Positions 42,801 through 53,636 of a stretch of 64,000 nt of DNA are shown in pieces. Source of the DNA: Aspidapion aeneum (Eukaryota; Arthropoda; Insecta; Coleoptera; Brentidae); NCBI GenBank assembly GCA_963576565.1, contig OY755038.1:61294366-61358365 (forward strand), written 5' to 3'. Both the position numbers and the translations under genes were made by a program. The notes under the pieces are model-generated. The model ran no database searches and was not told where the DNA came from. It saw only the letters and a program-made list of their open reading frames with translations. Each line of letters starts with the position of its first letter. The stretch's first letter is position 1.

Positions 42801-43311
42801 TTGTGTTTGCGTTTGGCGAATCCACTTTGAACCTAGTCATGACCTCCGCTTAAACTATGACATACCAGAGGTTACGTAATGCATTTACTTTAGGTAATCC
42901 TGTTTTCACCTCGTTGTTTCTAGGCAAAGTATCTTATCTTCGTAGCATGCGTTACGACTACGCAGTACCGTGGCTGGTAACCTCTAAACCAGTAAAGGTA
43001 AAATATATTAGAAAGTTACGTTTCTATATCGTAACTTTTTTTACATTATTTTTTACATTTGGCCAACTAAAATTTAGTTAAGGGGTAAGGTTGCCTAAAT
43101 CGCACCACCTTTTGGTTTTTATTTTTTTTTTTCTTAAAAACTAATAACTCTAATTATTTTTTTGCTAATTCAGAACGATCACTCTTTTGAACACATACGA
43201 GCAATTTTTAAAAAACTGGTTGTCTAAAGTGTACCGGCAGGTTCCTAAATCGTACCTAGTTCTTTAAGATTTAATCTATATAAAGGAAATTGGCATATGA
43301 AAAGAAATCTA
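39265..43311. other. no gene recognised in 4 kb
   Basis: Mostly AT-rich. A (GA)n run lies at about 39848-39892. CTGTGGCGC-like motifs recur at about 40371, 40430 and 40511. A GC-richer patch at 41540-41720 has no known product. A GTTACG-rich patch at 42885-43050 resembles 26500-26700. None gives a domain or an element boundary. Confidence 0.35.
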
Positions 43312-43530
43312 TATAAAATCGGAGGTTTTATTTACAAAAAAAAACAATATTTTAAATTATGAACATTTTTAAGTATATAAACAGAAGTCACACAAGTAAT
43401 TACCCTTAACTCTAACGATATAAAATCGGAAGTTTTATTAAGTATTTACAAAAAAGCAATAATTCTAATTATAAACATTTTTCAGTTAATAAACAGAAGT
43501 CACACAAGTAATCACCCTTAACTGACTGGT
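43312..43530 (+). repeat. 108 base tandem duplication
   Basis: Two adjacent units starting TATAAAATCGGAGGTTTTAT (43312) and TATAAAATCGGAAGTTTTAT (43420). Both end with ATAAACAGAAGTCACACAAG and ACCCTTAAC. Confidence 0.75.
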
Positions 43531-43674
43531 CAGAACACATTTCATTTGCCCATTTTCCTTACTTATTATCAGCATTGCTTTTAATTATTATTTTATTTTT
43601 CGTAGATGAATGAGTTCTTTTAGTTCTTTTTTACTTTCATGGTTGAGTTTGAAAGATTTCTTTTTTAGCAGCCG

Positions 43675-43905
43675 GCTAATTAACTTCGCAAGAATTGTCA
43701 AACTGACCAAGCAGTGTTCTGAGGAGTCCCTTAAGTACGAAACAGTTAACTGTCAACACTTATTAGGTGTCCATTAGATCCTGGGCCCCCTTAGGTTAAG
43801 CTTAGCTACCCACGGAAAAATATATGAGAGAAACAAAAACTCCTTTTTGCGCGATTAGCAACGAAACTTGTTTGATTTTTAGATTCACGGGTATGAAATT
43901 CCACG
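43675..43905 (+). repeat. dispersed copy of the 36.9 kb repeat
   Basis: Matches 36886-37090: AACTTCGCAAGA, GACCAAGCAGTGTTCTGAGG, GAAACAGTTAACTGTCA, ATTAGGTGTCCATTAGATC, CTACCCACGGAAAAATAT, then the TTTTTgcGCGATTAGC unit start. This is an isolated copy outside the tandem array. Confidence 0.7.
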
Positions 43906-43909
43906 TTAC

Positions 43910-44430
43910 TTTAAATTTAGTTTGCCTGGGCCTCACTAGTGAGACTAGGGTTCTTAACACGGGGTGGCGAAAGTTTGAAACACGTTGTTCAAAAACCGTT
44001 TGTTCGAAAGCAATGATTCAACAACATTTTCTTTAAAAGAAAAATCGTTCGAAAATATTTAAATAAAAATAATTTCCGCGACTCCTTAACACGTCTCCTA
44101 CGTCACATGTGACCGCCTCCGTACACCTTTTTCAAAATATTACACGATCTTCTAAATGCAAATATCTTATACTTTTGTAGAAAACTTCTACAATTCTGTT
44201 TTTGTTCATTACGGAGTTTTGATCTGTAAGATGAGGCCGACTTAATTTTCAAAATCAGGACGTGAGATTAATTAATAATTGGATTTATGAAGGTTACAGA
44301 TATTGGTCTCTATGTGATGTAGGGTCACTAATAGGTAATAAATTTATGCTCATCATCCGTGAAAATATAAAAGTAAAAGCGCCAGTTTCGTCCAACAAAA
44401 TACTGGCGGTTAAGCATAGGATTATGGGCA
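43910..44430 (+). repeat. ~520 bp repeat, copy 1
   Basis: Direct repeat of 44955-45750. Shared blocks in order: CCTCACTAGTGAGACTAGGG, CTACGTCACATGTGA, AGAAAACTTCTACAATTCTG, GGACGTGAGATTAATTAATAATTGG, GGGTCACTAATAG and ATACTGGCGGTTAAGCA. Copy 1 has no insertion in the stretch that copy 2 carries at about 45140-45515. Confidence 0.7.
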
Positions 44431-44483
44431 CGTTTTTTTAGTGCTCATGCTCTACTCTCATTTTCACTCAAATAACTTAGCAC

Positions 44484-44770
44484 CCCCCGAGGGGTCATCG
44501 GCACCCTAAAATTTTGTACAGCGTCCAACAGGACTTGGGTCCTGACGTGTACTGTTGGGTCCTGTTGAGTACTGTTGGGTACTGTCGTGTACTGTCGAGT
44601 ACTGTTGGGTACTGTCGTGTATTGTCGAGTACTGTTGGGTCCTGTCGTGGTACTGTCGAGTATTGTTGAGTACTGTCGTGTACTGTCGAGTACTGTTGGA
44701 TCCTGTCGTGGTACTGTCGGGTACTGTTGTGAAATTTGTACAGTACTGTTGAAAGCTGATGACCCCTCGG
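44484..44770. repeat. 10 bp-unit minisatellite with inverted flanks
   Basis: About twenty units of GTACTGT[C/T]G[T/A/G] fill 44525-44750. The flanks are an inverted pair, CCGAGGGGTCATC (44487-44499) and GATGACCCCTCGG (44758-44770), with TTTGTACAG-like sequence inside each end. Open frames on both strands through the array reflect its low complexity. Confidence 0.85.
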
Positions 44771-45269
44771 CACCCCCTCATTTTAATCGGTGTCATTAAA
44801 GTTTACAAGCATCTAGCGAGCAGCCGTAAATTTTTGTTTCAACCAATGACAAATACGATTTTGTGCTTTTTTGTCTTAATAGAAGTATTAGAAGGATTCG
44901 ATTTGTGGTCATTTATTCGTAGTGGCACAACAACAAAGGAGTAGTAGGTACTTAGGATTTAATTTTCCTGCACCTCACTGGTGAGACTAGGGTCCTTAAC
45001 ACGTTATCTACGTCACATGTGATTTTCTCCGTACGCTTCTTTATTTCATACGATCTTCTCGACTAAATTCAAGTATTTTACTTTTATAGAAAAGTTCTAC
45101 AATTCTGTGCTTTTGTACATAACGGATTTTTTGTCTCTAGTGTATTATTGTATTGTATTTAAGAAGTGGCAGGCCCTTATGGGTTCACCACGTACCTACT
45201 ATGTTTGACTAAGGTGGCATATTTTATTTGTCACCTATTTAATACAAAATTTCTTTAGACTACAACACA

Positions 45270-45505
45270 AAAAAAACTATTTAGGCTTAACGCTTAAGCT
45301 CAAAGATATACCACGAAAAGCCTAAACTACCAAAAACCTTCTTATAGTAGAGAGTGCAACCAATAAGCAACCCTAATCCCTTTATGGCATCTTGATAGAT
45401 CCACGGTTTCTGGATTGAAGCCACATCGATCTCACCCTGTTTTAGAAGCAGTATCAGGTGTCAAAAAGCCACGGTAACACCTCAGCAGCCACTAACTCAT
45501 CATTG
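45270..45505 (-). pseudogene. LINE endonuclease fragment (start of ORF2)
   Basis: One minus-strand frame reads HLILLLKQGEIDVASIQKPW, then IYQDAIKGLGLLIGCTLYYK and a stop after FELKR. This is the N-terminal part of a LINE endonuclease of the R1/Loa type, where IDVALIQEPW is the usual catalytic segment. The catalytic Glu is Lys here (QKPW), and no later endonuclease motif follows. A short non-functional fragment within repeat copy 2. Confidence 0.55.
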
Positions 45506-45617
45506 TCTCCAAGATGCGGTTGACTTAATTTGCAAAATCAGGACATGACATTAATTAATAATTGGATTTATAAAGGTTAGAGATATTGGTTTCTATGTAA
45601 TCTGGGGTCACTAATAG

Positions 45618-45651
45618 CACAGTGTAGATATCTTAAGATACCTACACTGTG
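45618..45651. mobile_element. 34 bp palindromic micro-insertion with 7 bp duplication
   Basis: Palindrome CACAGTGTAG...CTACACTGTG with ATATCTTAAGATAC in the centre, flanked by CTAATAG at 45611-45617 and 45652-45658. The matching site in copy 1 (about 44327-44335) has a single CTAATAG followed directly by the downstream sequence. It is the second case in this window of a tiny palindrome inserted with a target duplication. Confidence 0.65.
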
Positions 45652-45844
45652 CTAATAGCTAATGAATTTACGCTCATGATGCGTAAAACATAAAAGTAAT
45701 AAGGCCAATTTTGTCCAAAAAAATACTGGCGGTTAAGCACAGGAGCTACTACTACTTTTTTCTAGTCACGTAATTTCGCTCCCTGCCTATAGCGGGCGGC
45801 CGTGGATTTTTGTGCCGGTCAGGAAAATATGCGATTCAATGGTG

Positions 45845-45965
45845 TTTTAGGGTTAGGTTAGGTTTCTATTCAATCCTCCCAGGGTAGTATGGCTATGATT
45901 TTTATTCAGAAAACCAAGTTCAGTTAGGTCAGGTCAGGTCAAATTAGGTAAACTAACCTAGCCTA
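45845..45965 (+). repeat. TTAGG/TCAGG-like short repeats
   Basis: Degenerate TTAGG units at about 45847-45865 and a TTAGGTCAGGTCAGGTC run near 45925-45945. TTAGG is the common insect telomere unit and TCAGG the form found in many beetles. The patch is very short and internal. Confidence 0.4.
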
Positions 45966-46615
45966 AAAACTTAGACTAACGTGCCCTAAGTCAGACTTGG
46001 GCAGTGCTTGTGCTTCGTGTACAATAGCGCTTAGAGCAAGGAGCTTCTAAGCCCGCTTTACAAAAAGTGCTTGGTAATTGAATTTGGAGAAAGTTTGCAA
46101 GCACTTTATATAAGGAACCAGGTGCTATTCTTAGTAATTGTTTACTTACCTAGAGCCTGTCTTATTTTCACCTAAAATGTCGATTGAAAGTAAGACATTG
46201 TTTTATTTATTTATTTTTTGATTCCTGTAAATAATTTTATTAAAACGTCTTATTTTACAACATGTTTCTCCACTTTTTCAAATAAATACTTCAAATATAA
46301 CATCTAAATATACAATTGTTAAAAGATTTGTAAAGCCTTAAGTTGACTTTTTTTTAAGAATTTTATTTATTTAAGCCGAGAATTTTTCTTTGAACCCATT
46401 TTCTTCCTGATCCTTTGTACAACATATAAAGTACGAGAAATAACGCATATTTCCATTTAGCAAAAGCACGATGCTTACTAACGAGCAGCCAGAGTACAAT
46501 TTGCAAGCTCGCTTTATATTTCTTTTTTGTCTCGAATTTCTCAGAACTGGGAAAATTATATAGACGTAGAAAAGACTCGCAGACAGCAGTATTTACTAAT
46601 GTATATGCTGCTAAG
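45966..46615. other. no gene seen
   Basis: Short mixed patch to about 46150, with AAGCACTT-like motifs repeating, then AT-rich DNA. Nothing assignable. Confidence 0.35.
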
Positions 46616-46800
46616 TAAATAAATAAATAAATAAATAAATAATGCCTTTATTGAAATTTCTAAGCATTCCAAGCAAGTACTTAGTCTTAGTTTATAGGCA
46701 CGGTCTATATTTTGGATGAACGTTTCACTTATTTTTTTACTAAAATGCAACCAAGTATTCTTTATAGTTACCATTGAATATAGACTATGTTTTCTCATTA
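46616..46800 (-). mobile_element. 5'-truncated LINE 3' end with (TTTA)n tail
   Basis: On the minus strand, a short 3' stretch ends CAATAAAGGCATTATTTATT and a run of seven or so TTTA units (46616-46643). A polyadenylation-like AATAAAGGC just before a tetranucleotide tail is typical of CR1-type LINE ends in insects, and resembles the tail of the CR1-type LINE at 60500. No ORF2 is left, so the clade is not certain. Confidence 0.45.
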
Positions 46801-47988
46801 TTACAAGTTTTATATATTAACACAAGACTTTATATATACTTTGTCCCACGCACTCGTGATTTTTGGGTTAAGGAATTAAATTTGTAAACCCTGTATTGTA
46901 CTTGTATGATAAAACAAAAAAAAAGCTTAATCGAACAATATGTTAATACTCATCATTAAAGAAAGAAAGCTTTTTTTTGTTGTCGCTAATAGCAGTAACG
47001 ACTTTTTCGGTAAAATTTGGCTTACATGTTCTATGAGCTATTCTGTCTGGTTGGTGAAGGCAATTTTTTACGCTACGATGCGTGCAAGTGGAGCTAACCG
47101 TAAAAGGTTATTTTTAGGCTAGTTAAATAATAAATTAACAGAAAATGTAAAAAAAATTATTACCAAAATATACAGACATTTATTACAACTTAATTCAACT
47201 ACTCGAGAAAGTCTGGTCTTTTGCTTTTTTTCTGTGCCTCCCAAGTTGCAGCTTGGGGAAAACAGCTAGCAAGTGTGCGTTAAATACTGGGTTAAACTGT
47301 TCTTAACATTTACAGCGAAACCGTAAAGACACACAGCAGTTGTTTTTCGGTTTCTTCCTTACAAAACAAGCAAATTTACCGCAAATAATCACCCGACTAC
47401 CATTTAAAAATAGGCAATAAATCAAGGGCGAATCTGGGTTAAAATCCATGCAATGTTTGACGAAAAAAGTTTGTGATTAGAATTTTAACATTACTATTTA
47501 TTTTGGGGGAAATAATCATAAATTACAGCGCATTTTCTCCTTACGGGAAAGTAAGTACTCCGTTACTCCCTAAAATCCGCGATTGCAACAAACTCAAATC
47601 TGATAATTTAACTTTTAGAACATTCTTTTATGTTAAAATTCTACCAAAATATTTAAGTAAATAGGTAAACTTAAATAGCATACTTCAACATATTATTTTC
47701 CTTCGTTATCACGGAAGTTAGAAAAAAATCTTTTTTTGTTGCAAAACTTTCGTATATATTAAATTATGTCTGTTAAAGTCAGGTCGAAATTTCATTTGAG
47801 TTATTAAATTAAATTTTATTAAATATTATAATTTAATTAGTTTTTTGCAATATACAATATGCCTATAATTTGTTTTTAGTTATAAAGGGTTAAAGTTATT
47901 TGTCCGTCGAGATTTTTAGGGTATATTTTCAAAGCCGCTTATACCTTTATAATATGCATGCATCCTAAGTCCAAATTCAAATGCCTTA
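46801..47988. other. no gene seen
   Basis: AT-rich DNA; open stretches of about 60 codons near 46940 and 47473 have no recognisable domain and no context. No repeat boundary. Confidence 0.4.
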
Positions 47989-47990
47989 TA

Positions 47991-48248
47991 CCGGGTGGGC
48001 CAACCGGACAATTTTTTTTTCATTATTACTTTTGAACTACACCATCGATTTTAATGGGACACACTGCACTTGACAGATAATTAATTAGAGTTTTGACTAA
48101 ATATATTTTTAGCTCACACATATACTATACTATAGTAGTGTGAGCTATGGTGATCCTAATTTTTTCGAGAAAAAAAAAGTTGCTCCGATTTCAAAAATTT
48201 TTATATATCTTTGCGTTTCAGATGATTTTGAAACTTTTTTGTCGCGCC

Positions 48249-48283
<35 letters not shown>

Positions 48284-49765
48284 GGTCTGTCTGTATGTCT
48301 GTCTGTAACGACCAACGCGCATAACTCAAAAACCGCTAGGCCGATTTTAATGAAATTTGGTACCTAGGCTGGGTCTTGGGTCGAGATGGTTCCATTTAAA
48401 AATGAACAAAATCCACCGAACACAAGCCAAATAAAAGGGTGGGGGAAGATTTCAAAAATTAGAGTTTACGTGAAAATATGGCGTGTGTGGTATCAAACGA
48501 AAGGTAATTAAGTCCGGAGTTAAACAAAATATATTTCAGTTTTTAGTTATATTAGCTCACATGTACACTATAACTATAGTACCTAGTGTGAGCTTAGGTG
48601 CCCATATATTAGCAGAGTATTTTGTCCGCCATCTGAAAATCGAAGATAGCGGACGAAATTAAATTGTACCCTTCAAAGATGCTCGTATATTCTTGTGTTC
48701 CGAGCATGTTTTAATTATTTATTTAAATCAGTAAAAAAGCTGCATTTTTGATACGCACAACAAGGTAGGAATCAGCAAAATATTTTTGTATCAACCATTG
48801 TTTTGAACATTATACGATTGCCTTGCCACTGTCTGCACTTATTTCCTTATAAATTCCTTACTACTACCGATTTTGATGAAATAAAAAACATCCTGGTGAG
48901 AATTGATTGAAAATGTTTAAGTTTTTTTAATCTAAAGAAAAGCACTACTTTTCTCCCGTTTAACAAGGTACAAAGTAATAAAATGTGGTTCTCACAAAAT
49001 CTGATTTTATTTTAACCATTGTTTTACAAATTATACGATTGCATTGCCAATCCTGTTTGCATTCAGTTTTTTATACATTCATAATTACTCAGCCGATTTT
49101 AGTGAAATAAAAAACATCATGATGCAAATGATTGATCTTTAAAGTTTGTGTCATGATGTTTTTAATTTCAGTAACATCGGTTCAGTAATAATGAATTTAT
49201 AAAGAAACGAATGCAGACAGGATTGGCAATGCAATCGTATATTTTGTAAAACAATGATTAATCCGATTTTGTGAGAACCACTACACTAATTTTATTAATT
49301 TGTAAGTCTTTATGCGGGAGAAGTAGTGTTTCTCTATAAATAAAAAAAAAACTAAAACTAAAAATCGGTTATGAATGCAGACAGGATTGGCAATGCAATC
49401 GTAGAATCTGTAAAACAATTGTTGAAACAAAAATAGATTTTTTGAGAACCACCACACCGATTTTACTAATTTGTTTATCGTTGTGCCAGGGAAAAGTAAT
49501 GATTTTCTATAAATTAAAAAAAAATAAAGCATTTTCAGAAAATAGGAATAAACACGCCATTTTGAAAAGTCAAGTACGATTCTGTCAACCATCTTAAAGT
49601 TTAAAATGGCGATACATTTTGATCATATTCTTTAAAAAGCAATCAATTCTTACCAGGATTTTTTTATTTCATCAAAATCGGTTTAGTTTGTCCCATTAAA
49701 ATCGATTGTATAGTTTAAAAGTTATAATGAAAAAAAAATTGTCCGCTTTTTTTTGTCCCACCCGG
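47991..49765. mobile_element. TA-flanked 1.78 kb foldback transposon
   Basis: Ends CCGGGTGGGCCAACCGGACA and complement (TGTCCCACCCGG), each flanked by TA (47989-47990 and 49766-49767). The inverted similarity runs inward through ACAATTTTTTTTCATTATxAC and ATCGATTTTAATGGGACA. Inner sequence at 48770-49110 and 49150-49500 is again inverted, built from repeated blocks such as CGATTGCATTGCCAATCCTG and AATAAAAAACATCATGATG. A hairpin-ended repeat (48111-48630) sits inside. TA sites and CCGGGTG ends suggest the Tc1/mariner superfamily; no transposase is present. Confidence 0.7.
48111..48630 (-). repeat. hairpin-ended repeat, copy 2
   Basis: Opposite-strand relative of 34727-35467, nested in the TA-flanked foldback. 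Terminal hairpins lie at 48111-48146 and 48554-48594. It has only one unit of the block that is tripled in copy 1 and a (TCTG)n run (48247-48306) matching the (CAGA)n of copy 1. Confidence 0.7.
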
Positions 49766-49767
49766 TA

Positions 49768-52070
49768 TATTTCGAGAAATAATTTTATGCACAACTGGGC
49801 GATAAAATGCACATTAACGCCAATATTAAGAGCTTAATGAGATACTTTTACGCCTGTAAATTGAGTATATGGGAATCAGGAACAAAAGTCGTATCTCCAG
49901 AATCGCTAAATGGATTTTAAGAAAACTGGATAATACTGATAACTGATCTGTTAAAAAGGGTGAAGTTTGTTTACACTTTTTTGGAGGTATATGGGAATGA
50001 GGTACAAATATCATTTTTCCAGTATCGCATGGCAGATTTTAGTTAAACTTGGCAACAGTGCTTTTTGATTCTTTAGCTATACTGCTGTTATATAATGAAA
50101 GGGGTTGTCAAGAACATGATACAGGACACACTGTCAAACAAAAGTGAATCAGTGCGGGTTAAATAAATCACGCAGAACTTTTCACAAACATTTAGTAATA
50201 CTAACTGTTGCGGCACATTTCAACTTGCATAAATCAATAGTACCGACAATAGTCAGTCTTTCTAAAAGAGCTTTCGCCATAGTTAAGTGAGAAATAAATT
50301 TATAGTTTATGCATAATTTATGTCACAAATTGATGCTGTCCTGGACAGCTACGAATTTAAACTAAGAAGCTAAGTTATATAATTTTTATAGGTAGTTTCA
50401 ATCTCCACAATTAAAAAAAAAAATATGGATCTTAAGAAAAAATTACTTTACTTTTAATGAACTATCCCTTATTCGACACCCTGTAGGCGTATTACTTTTG
50501 GGACAGCATGGATAACGATACACCAAATTAAAACTGCAATACTTTTATAAGCATCAATTTCAGATAGTTGTTTTTCCCAGGAATTGAAAAAAAAATGAAA
50601 AATCACGTTTTTAGATCTATTTTGAGGGTTTCTAACCGCTCTATGGGGTTAGATGGTTAAATTATGTCATCTTGCTGAAAAATAGTAAGGTAAAAAAACC
50701 AAGGTAAAACTTATTAGAGTTTTTGTTTTTTGTAAAAACGCTACCCAGACCCCTTAGAGGTGGTGCAGAGTGGTTCTGCACCACAGGCCGGATCTCCACC
50801 TTCGTATTCTATGATTTTTTCTAAAAATATTTGTGTATCACACAATATTGTATCACAAATAGGCAAGCAAAAAATTATTTCAGAACTGACTATTTAATTA
50901 TGTCCTGTGTAATAACAAAAATAATTATTGTAATATCAACGTTAATTAAGTCTTTTAATAATTTTAGTATTTTTACAATATGGAAGGAAAACTTTATGGT
51001 ACATTTTATATGAAATATACTTTAAATGCATTAAATGGATGTTAATTGTGTCCAGTAGTGATCGGTTGCTTTTTTGTAAATTGCTTTTGGAAAGCAGCTT
51101 TTGGGACGAAGTCTGCTATCGATGCATGGTTAGAAAAAGCTGCTTTTTTGAAAGGCAGCATTTGAGTAACAAACAGTAAGTTTTCTTTTTTAATCAACAT
51201 TTGTTTCAGGAAAATTAAGATTTGGTGTGAAATTTAAAAAAATTTGGTGAGGACCATTTTTTAAAGGTAAAATTATACAATGTCTATTGCAAAACTGCTT
51301 TTGAAAAGCAGCTTTTTAAAACCTGATTTTTGAAAAAAGCTGCAGCTGCGTTTTGAAAAAAGCAGTTTTGCCCATAACTACTAGTGTCCAGAGTAAGAAA
51401 AATTATAATTTACTTCTGGTTATGAATGGGTACACATTACACAAGAACTAGTAAATAATATTATACATGTAAGCATGTTTTTAACTGCTAATTTTATAAA
51501 GATAAGTATTTTCACATAAATTATTGTCTATGTGTGTACCGTTTACGTCATTGTAGATTATATTTGTTACCCTTAACAATGTTTCCCAGAACTTAATTTT
51601 CCTAACAATGTTTGCTAAAACTTAAATTGGTTATTAAGATTTGATGGGATATAATTGGAACAATTACGAGTTTACGTATGTTTAAATTAAGCTACATAAC
51701 TGCTTAATTTACAACAACTAATAATTAAAGTTAAATAATACGCGTATAGTCAAAGTAGTTACCTCTAAAAAAACTGAAACTGCAGTCACATCTTTGTAAG
51801 GCATCAGACAACGAAGACGGTACGAACCTAATATTTAATCATACAAAGTAGGTATATTTTCTTATTACATGCATAATAGTAGAGTAAATGTGTAGGGTAT
51901 TTCAAGAAAAAGCTGCAAAAAGGGTATTTTTTTTTTATTTGACACGGTAGTAGCTAATACCAAAAGCTAAATTTTAATTAGAGGATCCCCGATTTTCCTG
52001 CTTCAAAATCCAAGATGACAGCTGCCAAAGTTAAGAGAAATTAAAAATTCACCAAAATGAATTTACTTAT
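49768..52070. other. no gene seen
   Basis: AT-rich DNA. Between 51065 and 51375 the motif AAAAGCAGCTTTT or its parts occurs repeatedly in both orientations, which may be a decayed inverted-repeat element. A GC-richer patch at 50745-50810 has no coding sense. Confidence 0.35.
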
Positions 52071-52075
52071 GGGAC

Positions 52076-52667
52076 CAAGGCCGACAAAAAAATACAGGCC
52101 ACGGCCCTAAAAAAATCAGCTGTTCTCCGGGGGCTGACTTTAACATTGGGGCTTATGGGAGGTCAGACGGTTTTTTTATGATATTTTCAAAATGGTACTA
52201 CAGATTTCCCCAAAATTTCAATGAAATATCCTCAGACACCAAACTTGCAAGGATGCAAGATTAAATGGTTAAAATCTTCAAAATTTAGCATTCCTTATTT
52301 TGAATTCAAATTACCCGCCATGTACCACATGCCAACTGTTATATTTGACGTGTATTTGACTCTGTCATCTGTGATTGTCACATTCGCTTTTGCTTTAAAC
52401 TTAATTTTTGTGTGAGCTAATAAAGCGGCTATGAAAAATTAAGGATTACTATACATTAAAAAAAAATTGCTCTGCCAGAATAAAGTAAAAACAATCTCAA
52501 AAACGGCGTTATTAAAAAAAAAGAAGAAATATTCATGAACCGTCATTCCAACTTCAATATTTTAAAGACAATCAGCTGTGTCGTGACGTGACCATCAAAA
52601 TAAAATCAGCCCCGGATGTGAGGTCAACAAAGTGGAGGATCGTGGCCCGTCCGTTTTGATAGCCCTG
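52076..52667 (+). mobile_element. hAT-like MITE, copy 3 (592 bp)
   Basis: Same family as 8975-9561, plus orientation, full length: CAAGGCCGACAAAAAAATAC at the left and the GGGCCACG...CAAAACGG-type end with CCCTG at the right. Unlike the other two copies, no target duplication is seen. The right end abuts an inverted fragment of the same family (52668-52702), so the flank has been rearranged. Confidence 0.75.
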
Positions 52668-52702
52668 GGCTTTCAAAACGGACGGGCCACTTTGTTGACG
52701 TT
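52668..52702 (-). mobile_element. inverted terminal fragment of the hAT-like MITE
   Basis: GGCTTTCAAAACGGACGGGC and CACTTTGTTGACG match the right end of the MITE in reverse, lacking the CGATCCTC part. With copy 3 it forms a tail-to-tail junction at 52667/52668. Confidence 0.65.
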
Positions 52703-53350
52703 TTATCCTTCGAGCACTTATGCTTTTGTCGTCTTTTTAAAAATAATATAAAAATGCGCTTCAATCCTATAGAAACAGATGGATATGTAGTATGAAACAC
52801 ATAAGAAAATAATAGACCGATATCAGTTCACCCTGCAAAATTTGTTTTGTCCCTTTCAGAGTATAGTGTTATAATGAGTAGGTACAACCATACAAAATAA
52901 GGGAGGTTGGGCAGAGATTGCTTCCTTATTTGTACTTGTTGAATGTTTGAGATGCAATATTGTCAAGTCAGCTTAAATTTGCCTCCTTAAATTTTGTACG
53001 ACATTATTTATTATTCCGGGTGTATATCAGACATCAATCTATGAACAGAAATAGTTGTGTCATACTACATCACAAATAGGGTTGCCAGATGCTACAATTT
53101 AGGCGAGATCACCACGCTTTTCCACTTGCTGCCACGCAAAATTACCCAATTGCCACGATTTTTAAATTCAAAGAATATTGACTGAACCTCATTGACATGT
53201 TAATTATAATGTCAATGGTAAACTTGCCAATCATTCCGTTATTGGTTATTTGACATAGAACCCATGCCCAAAATATTTTTACGGGATGACCGCAAGTCCC
53301 GCTTTTCTCTAGAGTCCCCTTAAAAACCCTATTTTCATTCCCTTGACACG
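52703..53350. other. no gene seen
   Basis: AT-rich DNA without motif. Ends at a short GC-rich minisatellite. Confidence 0.4.
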
Positions 53351-53354
53351 GAAT

Positions 53355-53440
53355 GGGACAACTGGGCGACGCCAAATCGGCGCCGCCAACAGGTCGCCGG
53401 GCCAACTGGGCGCCGGGCCAACTCGGCGCCGGACTAAAAA
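53355..53440. repeat. GC-rich minisatellite (CGGGCCAACTGGGCGC type)
   Basis: Four to five degenerate units of roughly 15-20 bases built on GGGCCAACTSGGCGCCGG. Very GC-rich against an AT-rich background. Confidence 0.7.
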
Positions 53441-53636
53441 AATTTTTATTGATAAAATGTGTAGATGAAAAACAAAAAATATTATTTATATAAAAACATC
53501 TTTAAGAAATCCTTTACGCAATTTTTTTAAAATTTGTTTTTATTAAGTAAAGTTAAATCCATTAAGTCGACTGTTGAATCTTGGTGGTTGTAGTGTTTGG
53601 TAATCTGGTAGCACTACAATTTATGTTTTTTATTAC

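Larger units (their letters stand above)
44955..45750 (+). repeat. ~520 bp repeat, copy 2, with two insertions
   Basis: Same repeat as 43910-44430 but longer because of DNA inserted at about 45140-45515 (including a LINE endonuclease fragment) and a 34 bp palindrome at 45618-45651. Outside these it follows copy 1 closely, which makes copy 1 the empty-site reference. Confidence 0.7.

Noticed and set aside
44495..44799. Four overlapping open frames of 65-96 codons on both strands
   Set aside because: They lie in a 10 bp-unit minisatellite. A unit without stops opens several frames at once, and the products are simple repeats.
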